Below are positions 9,459 through 16,963 of a stretch of DNA of 64,000 nucleotides, piece by piece. The notes under the pieces were generated by a model. The model saw nothing but the letters and a program-made list of their open reading frames with translations. It made no database searches and had not been told where the DNA came from. Origin of the DNA: Pollutimonas bauzanensis (GTDB lineage: Bacteria > Pseudomonadota > Gammaproteobacteria > Burkholderiales > Burkholderiaceae_B); NCBI RefSeq assembly GCF_900129885.1, contig NZ_FQXE01000009.1:62001-126000 (forward strand), given 5' to 3'. Numbering within the stretch: the stretch's first letter is position 1; each line of letters opens with the position of its first letter. Made by a program: the position numbers and the translations under genes.

Positions 9459-9991
9459 GCGGGTCGCGCCAAATACAGTTGTTCGAGTTGGTTCAGCAAG
9501 CCGCCGGCCGCGGCCATGTCGATCAGGAAGCCGGGAATTTTCTGACAGGGCAGAGTCTGTACCTGCGGCGGCGGGCCGCCGGCAGCCATCGCCTGCCCGC
9601 CCGCCGCCGCCGCGTTGCGGATCAGCGCATTGGCGGGGTCGACGGCGACATAGCTGCCCTCGGGGATGCGTTCGGCATCAGGACATACCACGGCCAGCAA
9701 GCCCAGATTGAAGGCGTTGCGGAAATAAAGGCCGCTGAACGAAGGGGCGACGACAGCCTTGACGCCCAGCTCCACCAGCACGCCGACCGCCTGCTCCCGC
9801 GACGAGCCTATGCCGAAATTGGGGCCCGCCACCAGCACGTCGCCCTGGCTTATGGACTGCGCCAGGCCGGGATGGCGGTTTTCCAGGCAGTGCCGGGCGA
9901 TGTCCTTGAGTTCCTGCTTCATGTATGCGCCCGGCGCCAAGGCATCGGTGTCAATATTCGAACCGACGCGCCATACTCTATGCCAAGTCAT
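9455..9991 (-). CDS. LeuD-like small subunit of a hydro-lyase (aconitase swivel domain)
   Basis: A 178-residue protein of the 3-isopropylmalate dehydratase small-subunit family. It shows VGSNIDTDALAPGAYM at the N-terminus and the signature GPNFGIGSSREQAVGVL near residues 55-71. The start at 9991 is chosen because the upstream frame is only an out-of-frame read of the LeuC-like gene, which ends four bases into this gene (ATGA overlap). It supplies the swivelling domain that completes the active site of the large subunit. The context with an ICL/PEPM lyase points to a catabolic hydratase, not leucine synthesis. Confidence 0.88.
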   Translation of the reverse strand: MTWHRVWRVGSNIDTDALAPGAYMKQELKDIARHCLENRHPGLAQSISQGDVLVAGPNFGIGSSREQAVGVLVELGVKAVVAPSFSGLYFRNAFNLGLLAVVCPDAERIPEGSYVAVDPANALIRNAAAAGGQAMAAGGPPPQVQTLPCQKIPGFLIDMAAAGGLLNQLEQLYLARPA

Positions 9992-11274
9992 CGCCGCGCC
10001 TCCGCCAGGATCGCGCGCGGATCGGCGATCCGCCCGGTCAGGGCCGAAGCCGCCACGGTATACGGAGACGCCAGATACACACTGGTTTGCGCCGAGCCCA
10101 TGCGCCCCTGGAAGTTGCGCGCCGTGCTGGATATCACATTGGAGGCGCCGGCCAGGGCATTGCCATAGCCGGAGCATGCGCCGCAGGACGTGGCGAACAA
10201 TTCCGCCCCCGCGGCCATCAGGACGTCCATGATGCCTTCCGCCTGCGCATCGCGCTGGTCTTGCTGCGACGCCGGCGCGACCAGCAGCCTGACCGACGGA
10301 GCGATCTTGCGGTTTTTCAAGACCAGGGCGGCGGCGCGCAAATCATCCAGCTTGGCGCCCGTACAGGCGCCAAGATAGGCGATCTGCACGGGAGTACCGG
10401 CCATCTCCTGCACCGGATGGGCATTGCCGGGGCTGTGCGGCGCGGCGACCATGGGCGCAAGGGCTGTTGCGTCGAACTGGCGCATTTCATAGTCGGCCGA
10501 GTCATCGGTTTTCCAGCGCTCCAGGTCCGCGCCGCCCACCACGCCGGCATGGCGCAGGTAGTCCGCCGTGGTCTGGTCGGGCGCGATCAGGCCCACCTGG
10601 GCTCCCAGCTCGGCGCTCATATTCGAAAGCGTCATGCGCTCCTGCATCGACATGGCGTCGATGGCGCTGCCGGAATATTCCACCGCGCTGTAATCGGCGC
10701 CGTTGGTGCCATACAGCCCTATCATGTGCAGCATCATGTCCTTGGCCATGACCCCCGCCGGCAGGCGGCCCGACCAGCGCATCATGATGGTCCTGGGCGT
10801 CTTCACCCAAATCTGTCCGGTAACCACGACGCCCAGCATCTCGGTGCTTCCGACGCCGAACATATAGGCGCCAAACGCGCCGCCGGTAGGCGAGTGGGAA
10901 TCGCCCCCGACGCAAAACATGCCTGGCCTGATATGCCCCTTCTGCGGCAGCACGACATGGCAAATGCCGATCGAATCATAGACCTGCGGCAATTGCTGCT
11001 CGCGGGCCCAACTGCGGGCGATTTTCAGGATGCTGCGGGAGTCCTCGTCTTCTTCGGGGACGAAATGGTCCATGACCAGCACCACCCTGGATTTGTCCCA
11101 GATGCCGGCCCCCAGTTTTTCCAGCATGGGCTTCAGGCGCCGCGGCCCGCTGGAATCATGGAACATGGCGAGATCCACGCCGCAAGTGACGATCTCATCG
11201 ACTTCGACCGACGCCCGGTTGCAGGCGTTGGCAATCAGCTTTTGGGCTAGGGTCTGCGCTGGCATCGGACACAC
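9988..11274 (-). CDS. LeuC-like large subunit of a hydro-lyase ([4Fe-4S] aconitase family)
   Basis: A 428-residue aconitase-superfamily large subunit. Iron-sulfur cluster cysteines are seen in YLGACTGAKLDD and SCGACSGYG, and the family end motif NFQGRMGS follows. It is slightly shorter than biosynthetic LeuC (about 465) and matches the 420-residue homoaconitase/dimethylmalate type. It is the first gene of a three-gene operon on the minus strand (large subunit, small subunit, lyase) with 4-base overlaps throughout. A palindromic site lies just upstream at 11299-11326. Genes of this arrangement are known for 2,3-dimethylmalate dehydratase and lyase in nicotinate breakdown; the substrate here is inferred only as some malate derivative. 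Confidence 0.87.
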   Translation of the reverse strand: MCPMPAQTLAQKLIANACNRASVEVDEIVTCGVDLAMFHDSSGPRRLKPMLEKLGAGIWDKSRVVLVMDHFVPEEDEDSRSILKIARSWAREQQLPQVYDSIGICHVVLPQKGHIRPGMFCVGGDSHSPTGGAFGAYMFGVGSTEMLGVVVTGQIWVKTPRTIMMRWSGRLPAGVMAKDMMLHMIGLYGTNGADYSAVEYSGSAIDAMSMQERMTLSNMSAELGAQVGLIAPDQTTADYLRHAGVVGGADLERWKTDDSADYEMRQFDATALAPMVAAPHSPGNAHPVQEMAGTPVQIAYLGACTGAKLDDLRAAALVLKNRKIAPSVRLLVAPASQQDQRDAQAEGIMDVLMAAGAELFATSCGACSGYGNALAGASNVISSTARNFQGRMGSAQTSVYLASPYTVAASALTGRIADPRAILAEARR

Positions 11275-11298
11275 CTGGAAGAAAAGACATTAGCCTGA

Positions 11299-11326
11299 TT
11301 GTATAGTTGTACTTATAACAATACAA
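11299..11326. promoter_or_regulatory. Imperfect 28-bp palindrome upstream of the LeuC-like operon, probable GntR operator
   Basis: Outer arms TTGTAT and ATACAA are perfect and the inner part is partly symmetric; the right side extends to ATACAAG, as in the perfect palindrome at 6761-6790. It lies 25 bases before the LeuC-like start, where a repressor would block transcription. Shared half-sites support a single regulator, probably the GntR/UTRA protein encoded at 7815-8582. Confidence 0.55.
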
Positions 11327-11370
11327 GTAGACCGGACTCCCCTATCGTCGCGGCCGGCCATGAGCGGGAC

Positions 11371-12465
11371 TCAACGCTCGCCAAGCAGGCGCCGCCGCAA
11401 GCGCATGAGAAGACCGAATAGCGTCAGACCCCAGGCCACTATCGCGACGCAGAAAAAAATCACGGGGATGGCCCCCAGAAACCCGAATCTCATGGCCGCA
11501 TCCATCTGCCACGTACAGGCGGCGTACATGCCCAGGGGAAAAACCGCTCCCCAGTACAAGGGGTCGTATGTGAAGGGAATGCGTTTATAGGCATAGCGCC
11601 ATATGCCCAATATCAGCAGCATGGGAATCCACCAGGTCCCTGTCGCCCAATAAAAAATGGTGAATCCCTTCAGGAAAGGCAACAGCGAAATCAGATAAGG
11701 CGCATCCGCCGAATTCACGATCAGCAGGGACCCCGCCAGCGTGGAGATCGCCATGGCCCCCATGTTGATCCAGTACGGCGGGGTGAGGTCATCGGGCGAC
11801 AGCCGGAAGAAAGTGTAGCGGTAAAAAATCAGCGACATCATCCATATGTAGAGCATGCCGCCCCACAGCCACATCGACAGCGCCATGAAATTCAATTCGA
11901 GGCGGTAGGGCTGCGCGGTCACGGAAGCCAGCAGCGCGCTGGACACGGCTATCGATTGGGTCGCCACCACCGCCAGCAGCCAGCCGCCGTTGATGCCGCG
12001 ATCCAGCGCGGGCTTGTCCTGCTTGATGGTCAGCGCGGTGAAAATCGCATAGGTGAAGCCGAACCACAGCGCGACGGCGATCGTCCACAAGACCAGCCCG
12101 GCCCGCGAGTTATGGGCCAGCACCATGAATTGCGCGGCCAGGATGGCGGTGCCGGCCACCGTGGTGAAGAAGCCCGGGCCGCGCAGATGGTCGAACATGT
12201 CGCCGAAGAACGCCCGCGTATGGCGCACGGCGCGCAATACCGTCAGGACGCACAGCACGCCGTACAGCCCTATGTTCAGCCAGAACAGGCTGTGGGCGAT
12301 GGCGTCGCGCCCCAGCATATGGGCGGCCAGCGAGACGATGCCGGTGGCCATCACCATGCCGAAATTCGCGGGAGACATCCCCGCCAATCCGCCGAGTGAT
12401 CCGGCCGGGCCGGCCGGCGGAGCAGCGGCCCCGGCGCCGGCCTTGTCCGATATAAAAGTAGTCAT
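11371..12465 (-). CDS. TDT-family transporter (TehA/Mae1/SLAC1-like)
   Basis: A 364-residue membrane protein with about ten hydrophobic segments. It belongs to the tellurite-resistance/dicarboxylate transporter family, which moves C4-dicarboxylates, sulfite or other anions. Family-like features are SPANFGMVMATGIVSLAAHMLG at the first span and WWIPMLLILGIWRYAYKR near the end. It lies on the same strand as and upstream of the LeuC-like operon, separated by the operator region, and could export or import an organic acid of that pathway. The N-terminal 27 residues are alanine/glycine/proline rich and probably cytoplasmic. The start at 12465 is the first ATG and has no strong ribosome site. Confidence 0.8.
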   Translation of the reverse strand: MTTFISDKAGAGAAAPPAGPAGSLGGLAGMSPANFGMVMATGIVSLAAHMLGRDAIAHSLFWLNIGLYGVLCVLTVLRAVRHTRAFFGDMFDHLRGPGFFTTVAGTAILAAQFMVLAHNSRAGLVLWTIAVALWFGFTYAIFTALTIKQDKPALDRGINGGWLLAVVATQSIAVSSALLASVTAQPYRLELNFMALSMWLWGGMLYIWMMSLIFYRYTFFRLSPDDLTPPYWINMGAMAISTLAGSLLIVNSADAPYLISLLPFLKGFTIFYWATGTWWIPMLLILGIWRYAYKRIPFTYDPLYWGAVFPLGMYAACTWQMDAAMRFGFLGAIPVIFFCVAIVAWGLTLFGLLMRLRRRLLGER

Positions 12466-12586
12466 GGTTTCAAATGTGCAGGCCTGTATTGGTGCTTAAG
12501 CCGCATTCTACGCCCGGCGCAGGTTAAAATACCGGGTTAACCCAAGAATCGCGGCACGCAAGTGCCCAACCCATTCAGGAATATTT

Positions 12587-13691
12587 ATGGAAGCCGAACG
12601 CCAAAACCAACTTGCCGCCCGCCTGGAAGACTACGCGGATCGCCAGCTGGCATTGCGGAGGTATCTTTGACTACGATGCCAAGTCCGAACGCCTGCAAGT
12701 CGTAAACGCCGAACTGGAAAGCGCGGAGGTCTGGAATGACCCCAAGCACGCACAGGAACTCGGGCGCGAGAAAAAAAGCCTGGAAACCACGGTCCATACC
12801 CTTGCCGAAATCGACGCGGGCCTGACCGATGCGCAGGAGCTTTTCGAGCTGGCCGCCGACGATGATGACGACGCCACGCTGGCCGCCATCGAACACGACA
12901 CCGATGCCATAGGCAAGCGCCTGGAAGATCTCGAATTCCGGCGCATGTTTTCCAACCCCGCCGATCCGCTCAACTGTTTCATGGACATCCAGGCCGGCGC
13001 CGGCGGCACCGAGGCGCAGGACTGGGCCTCCATGCTGTTGCGCCAGTATCTGCGCTATTGCGAACGCAAGGGCTTCACGGCCGAAGTGCTGGAAGAATCC
13101 GATGGCGAAGTCGCGGGCATCAAATCGGCCACCATCAAGATCCAGGGCGAATACGCCTTCGGCTTCCTTCGCACCGAAACCGGCGTGCACCGCCTGGTGC
13201 GCAAGAGCCCTTTCGATTCCGCCAATGGCCGCCATACCTCGTTCGCCAGCGTTTTCGTCTATCCCGAGGTCGACGATTCCGTCGAAATCGAGGTCAATCC
13301 GGCGGACCTGCGCGTGGATACCTATCGCGCCAGCGGGGCCGGCGGCCAGCACATCAACAAGACCGATTCGGCCGTGCGCCTGACGCACATGCCTACCGGT
13401 ATTGTGGTGCAGTGCCAGAACGACCGCTCCCAGCATCGCAACCGCGCCGAAGCCATGCAAATGCTCAAGTCGCGCCTCTATGAACTGGAAATGCGCAACC
13501 GCATGGCCGAGCAGCAAAAGATGGAAGACTCCAAGACCGACGTCGGCTGGGGCCACCAGATCCGCTCGTACGTGCTGGATCAAAGCCGCATCAAGGATCT
13601 GCGCACCAACGTGGAAATATCCAATACCCAGAAAGTGCTGGACGGCGACCTTGACCCCTTCATTCAGGCCAGCCTCAAACAAGGAGTATGA
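12587..13691 (+). CDS. prfB: Peptide chain release factor 2, with programmed +1 frameshift
   Basis: RF2 reads UGA and UAA stop codons and releases the finished peptide. The gene starts with ATG at 12587, reads 27 codons, meets an in-frame TGA at 12668-12670 and continues in the +1 frame from GAC at 12669, giving 367 residues, normal for RF2. The release motif GGQ lies in [11 protein letters not shown] and the stop-recognition tripeptide is SPF (KSPFDSA). The frameshift makes synthesis self-regulating: scarce RF2 leads to slow termination at UGA and more frameshifting. Annotated without the shift it would look like a protein lacking its first 28 residues. A short-chain dehydrogenase gene and lysS follow on the same strand, as is common in betaproteobacteria. 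Confidence 0.97.
12655..12671 (+). promoter_or_regulatory. prfB programmed +1 ribosomal frameshift site
   Basis: The sequence CGGAGGTATCTTTGAC contains an internal Shine-Dalgarno-like GGAGG three bases before CTT, followed by TGA and C. This is the classical RF2 arrangement: the leucine tRNA slips from CTT to TTT while the poor-context UGA-C waits for RF2. All elements are intact. Confidence 0.96.
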
Positions 13692-13694
13692 ATC

Positions 13695-14444
13695 ATGGAA
13701 CTGTCGACCGTTGCCATTGTTACGGGAGCTTCCCGCGGCCTGGGCCATGCCCTGGCGCTGGGCCTGCTGAAACCGGGCGCGCATCTGGTGACCGTGGCGC
13801 GCGGCCAGGACGCGGCGCTGGCCGCGCAGGCCGCCCAGGCGGGCTGCGCGCTGCTGCAGGTCCAGGCCGACCTGGCCGATCCGGCCGCCGCGCAGGCATG
13901 CGCCGGACAGATCGCGGCCGCCCTGCCCCCGGGCGCGCGGCGCTATCTGCTGATCAATAATGCGGGAACGGTCGATCCCATCAGCCAGGCGGACGGCCTG
14001 GACGACGCCGCGGCCATCGCCCGCGCCTTCAACCTGAATGTGACCAGCGCCATCGTGCTCGCCGCGGCGTTCCTGCGCGCCACCCGAGGCGCGGCGGACC
14101 GCCGCATACTGAACATATCGTCGGGCGCCGGGCGCAACCCCACCGCGGGCTGGGGGGTCTACTGCGCCACCAAGGCCGCCCTGGATCATTACACCCAGGT
14201 GCTGCATGCCGAAAACCACGGCGCGCGCGTTGCATCGCTGGCGCCCGGTGTCATAGATACCGGCATGCAGGAAAAAATCCGCGGCAGCGACGCCGCCAGC
14301 TTTCCCAATGTTGAGCGCTTTGCGCAGATGCATGAGCAAGGCCAGCTGTCCTCCCCGGGCGCCGTGGCGGAAAAAATACTGCGCTACCTGGCCCATGACG
14401 ACTTCGGCGCCACCGTGCTCGACGACATACGAAATCACGCTTAA
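13695..14444 (+). CDS. Short-chain dehydrogenase/reductase (benzil reductase-like)
   Basis: A 249-residue classical SDR. The cofactor motif TGASRGLG lies at residues 10-17, NNAG near 91-94, the catalytic serine in LNISSGAG and the YxxxK motif in YCATKAAL. It oxidises or reduces an alcohol/carbonyl pair with NAD(P)(H). The sequence pattern, especially the PGVIDTGMQ segment and the pyrimidine-free context between prfB and lysS, resembles YueD/benzil-reductase-type SDRs, but the substrate is not known. It begins four bases after the prfB stop and ends 12 bases before lysS, so the three genes are probably co-transcribed. Confidence 0.88.
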   Translation: MELSTVAIVTGASRGLGHALALGLLKPGAHLVTVARGQDAALAAQAAQAGCALLQVQADLADPAAAQACAGQIAAALPPGARRYLLINNAGTVDPISQADGLDDAAAIARAFNLNVTSAIVLAAAFLRATRGAADRRILNISSGAGRNPTAGWGVYCATKAALDHYTQVLHAENHGARVASLAPGVIDTGMQEKIRGSDAASFPNVERFAQMHEQGQLSSPGAVAEKILRYLAHDDFGATVLDDIRNHA

Positions 14445-14455
14445 AACCATAGACC

Positions 14456-15976
14456 ATGAACGAACCTACGCCATCACCCCTTGCCATCGATGAAAATCAC
14501 CTGATCGCCGAACGCCGTGGCAAGCTGGCCAAATTGCGCGCCGCGGGCATAGCCTATCCCAACGACTTCCGCCCCGACAGCGCCGCCGCCGGCCTGCACA
14601 AAGACTACGACGAGCTCGACAAAGAAGCCCTGGCCGAAGTCGGCAAGCATGTCAAGGTGGCCGGGCGCATGATGCTCAAGCGGGTCATGGGCAAGGCCAG
14701 CTTCGCCACCTTGCAGGACAGCACGGGCCGCATCCAGATCTTCCTGGACAAGAACAATGTGGGCGAAGACCTTTACGCCCAGTTCAAGACCTGGGACATC
14801 GGCGACATCGTCGGCGTGGAAGGCACGGTGTTCAAGACCAACAAGGGCGAACTGTCAGTGCATGCCGCCACGGTGCGCCTGCTGACCAAGTCGCTGCGCC
14901 CCCTGCCCGATAAATTCCATGGCGTGGCCGACCAGGAATTGCGCTATCGCCAGCGCTACGTCGACCTCATCATGACCGAGGAAACGCGCCGCACCTTCGT
15001 GGCCCGCAGCAAGGCCATGGGCAGCATCCGCCAGTTCATGCTCAATGCCGGCTTCCTGGAAGTGGAAACTCCCATGCTGCACCCCATACCGGGCGGAGCG
15101 GCGGCCAAGCCCTTTGTCACCCACCACAATGCCCTGGACATGGAAATGTTCCTGCGCATCGCGCCGGAGCTGTACCTGAAGCGCCTGGTGGTGGGCGGCT
15201 TCGAGCGGGTGTTCGAAGTGAACCGCAACTTCCGCAACGAAGGCGTCAGCCCGCGCCACAATCCCGAATTCACCATGATGGAGTTCTACGCGGCCTACAC
15301 CGATTACCGCTGGCTGATGGACTTCACCGAATCCCTGATCCGCGAGGCTGCCATCGCCGCGACCGGCAGCGCCGTGCTCACCTACCAGGAAAAGACCCTG
15401 GACCTGAGCCAGCCCTTCGACCGCCTGACCATAGTCCAGGCCATCCTGAAATACGCGCCCGGCTATGACGAAGCGCAATTGGGCGACGAAAGCTTCCTGC
15501 GCGCCGAACTCAAGCGCGTGGGGGCCGATGTCAATGGCCCGGTGCTGGCCCGCGCCGGCGTCGGCGGCCTGCAGCTGGCGCTGTTCGAGGAAACCGCCGA
15601 AGCCAGGCTGTGGCATCCTACCTATATCATCGACTATCCGGTCGAAGTCTCGCCGCTGGCGCGCGCCTCGGACACGCAGGCGGGCGTCACCGAACGCTTC
15701 GAGCTGTTCATGACCGGCCGCGAAATCGCCAACGGCTTTTCCGAACTCAACGACCCCGAAGACCAGGCGGCGCGCTTTCTTGCCCAGGTCGAAGCCAAGG
15801 ACGCCGGCGACGAGGAAGCCATGTTCTACGACGCCGATTACATCCGCGCCCTGGAATACGGCATGCCCCCCACCGGCGGCTGCGGCATCGGCATCGACCG
15901 CCTGGTCATGCTGCTCACCGACAGCGCCAGCATCCGCGACGTGATACTTTTCCCGCATCTGCGCCGGGAGGATTAG
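14456..15976 (+). CDS. lysS: Lysyl-tRNA synthetase, class II
   Basis: A 506-residue class II lysyl-tRNA synthetase that charges tRNA-Lys. An N-terminal OB-fold tRNA anticodon domain (residues about 60-170) is followed by the class II catalytic core. Motif 2 is [26 protein letters not shown] and motif 3 is [13 protein letters not shown] near the C-terminus. Length and order are those of the bacterial family. It follows the SDR gene by 12 bases. Its TAG stop (15974-15976) overlaps by two bases the stop codon of the convergent methylglyoxal synthase-like gene. Confidence 0.96.
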   Translation: MNEPTPSPLAIDENHLIAERRGKLAKLRAAGIAYPNDFRPDSAAAGLHKDYDELDKEALAEVGKHVKVAGRMMLKRVMGKASFATLQDSTGRIQIFLDKNNVGEDLYAQFKTWDIGDIVGVEGTVFKTNKGELSVHAATVRLLTKSLRPLPDKFHGVADQELRYRQRYVDLIMTEETRRTFVARSKAMGSIRQFMLNAGFLEVETPMLHPIPGGAAAKPFVTHHNALDMEMFLRIAPELYLKRLVVGGFERVFEVNRNFRNEGVSPRHNPEFTMMEFYAAYTDYRWLMDFTESLIREAAIAATGSAVLTYQEKTLDLSQPFDRLTIVQAILKYAPGYDEAQLGDESFLRAELKRVGADVNGPVLARAGVGGLQLALFEETAEARLWHPTYIIDYPVEVSPLARASDTQAGVTERFELFMTGREIANGFSELNDPEDQAARFLAQVEAKDAGDEEAMFYDADYIRALEYGMPPTGGCGIGIDRLVMLLTDSASIRDVILFPHLRRED

Positions 15977-16875
15977 GCCGCGGCAAGGCCCGCCATCGCC
16001 GTGGCCCATTTGTGCGCCACGGCCGGCGACGCCACGCAGCAGGCCTTGTCGGTCACCACGCGCACGGCGCGCTCCAGCAACTGGATGTCCGCCTCGTGCT
16101 GGCGCGCTACGTGCGGGTCTTCAAAAAAGATCACGCGCTGGCAGCGTTGTTCCAGCACCAGCTCGGCGATCTGCGCATCGCCCCCCAAAGGCCCGCTCAG
16201 GTATGCCTGCACCCAAGGCTTGTCGCGGGGCCAGCCCCTGGACCACGCCAGTTCGTTGAGGCGCCCGCTGGTCGTGCCCGTGCCCACCCGGTTCGCAAAA
16301 CGCGTAAGCAGATCGAAGTGCGCATCGGCGAATTGCACCATCTGGTCCTTCAGGGCGTCGTGGGCGATCATGGCCAGGGTCTGCCGCGAAAAGTCGAATA
16401 TCGGACTCAGGGCGGGATCGGGCGCCAGGCCGGCGCAAACGCGCTCGACCTCGACCCATTCGATCGCGCCCATCAAGGTCGAAACAAAAGGCCGCCCATG
16501 CGTAATGCACTGGCGCTTCAAGGCCAGCGCTTCGGGAAAAATGGACGAGGGGTCGACCGGATCGATCAGGTAAATGGCGCCGTCGAAAGGCGCTGCGCCG
16601 TCGCGCCCTTCGGTTACGCGCGCCACCAGTTTCATCAGCCCGCCTTCGCGCCCGTAGGGGTAGCGCACCAGCCCGGGATGGCCCCGCAGCAGGCCGGACC
16701 GCTCGATGGCGTCATAGGTGCGCCCGACGGTGTACAGTTCGACGCCCAGCTCGCGTATGCCCGCGGCGGACTGTTCCAGCCATTTGAAAAGAGCCGCCCC
16801 GTAGGACTCGTGATGCAGGCGGTTCGCCGCCAGGCCAAAACGCAAAGTGGGTGGTGACATTGGTGACATGTTCAT
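15973..16875 (-). CDS. Methylglyoxal synthase-like protein with two tandem MGS-type domains
   Basis: A protein of about 300 residues; ATG at 16875 or 16869 are both possible, with no clear ribosome site. Residues about 165-295 align with methylglyoxal synthase: AHD near 171-173, the phosphate loop GTGTTSG at 198-204, [15 protein letters not shown] with the catalytic aspartate near 233, and QHEAD (histidine 260, aspartate 263) as in the PHDPD of the bacterial enzyme. This enzyme converts dihydroxyacetone phosphate to methylglyoxal and phosphate. The first 160 residues look like a second copy of the same fold ([43 protein letters not shown]) that has lost the aspartate and phosphate loop. Single-domain synthases are about 150 residues, so this is a fused, half-degenerate form. 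Confidence 0.75.
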   Translation of the reverse strand: MNMSPMSPPTLRFGLAANRLHHESYGAALFKWLEQSAAGIRELGVELYTVGRTYDAIERSGLLRGHPGLVRYPYGREGGLMKLVARVTEGRDGAAPFDGAIYLIDPVDPSSIFPEALALKRQCITHGRPFVSTLMGAIEWVEVERVCAGLAPDPALSPIFDFSRQTLAMIAHDALKDQMVQFADAHFDLLTRFANRVGTGTTSGRLNELAWSRGWPRDKPWVQAYLSGPLGGDAQIAELVLEQRCQRVIFFEDPHVARQHEADIQLLERAVRVVTDKACCVASPAVAHKWATAMAGLAAA

Positions 16876-16947
16876 TAGCCGAAGTATGCAAATGCAGCCA
16901 CTATACCCGAGCAATGCGTATGGAATTACGACAAAGAAGAGCGCGGG

Positions 16948-16962
16948 CCGGGGCTGCCCCGG
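16948..16962 (-). terminator. Possible hairpin terminator after the autotransporter gene
   Basis: Directly after the minus-strand stop at 16964 lies a hairpin with six-base arms CCGGGG and CCCCGG around a three-base loop, then a modestly T-rich run. The weak T-tract lowers confidence. Confidence 0.4.
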
Positions 16963-16963
16963 G

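Noticed and set aside
12587-12670. In-frame TGA making prfB look like a pseudogene
   Set aside because: The surrounding sequence is the standard RF2 frameshift signal and the downstream frame is intact to the normal end.
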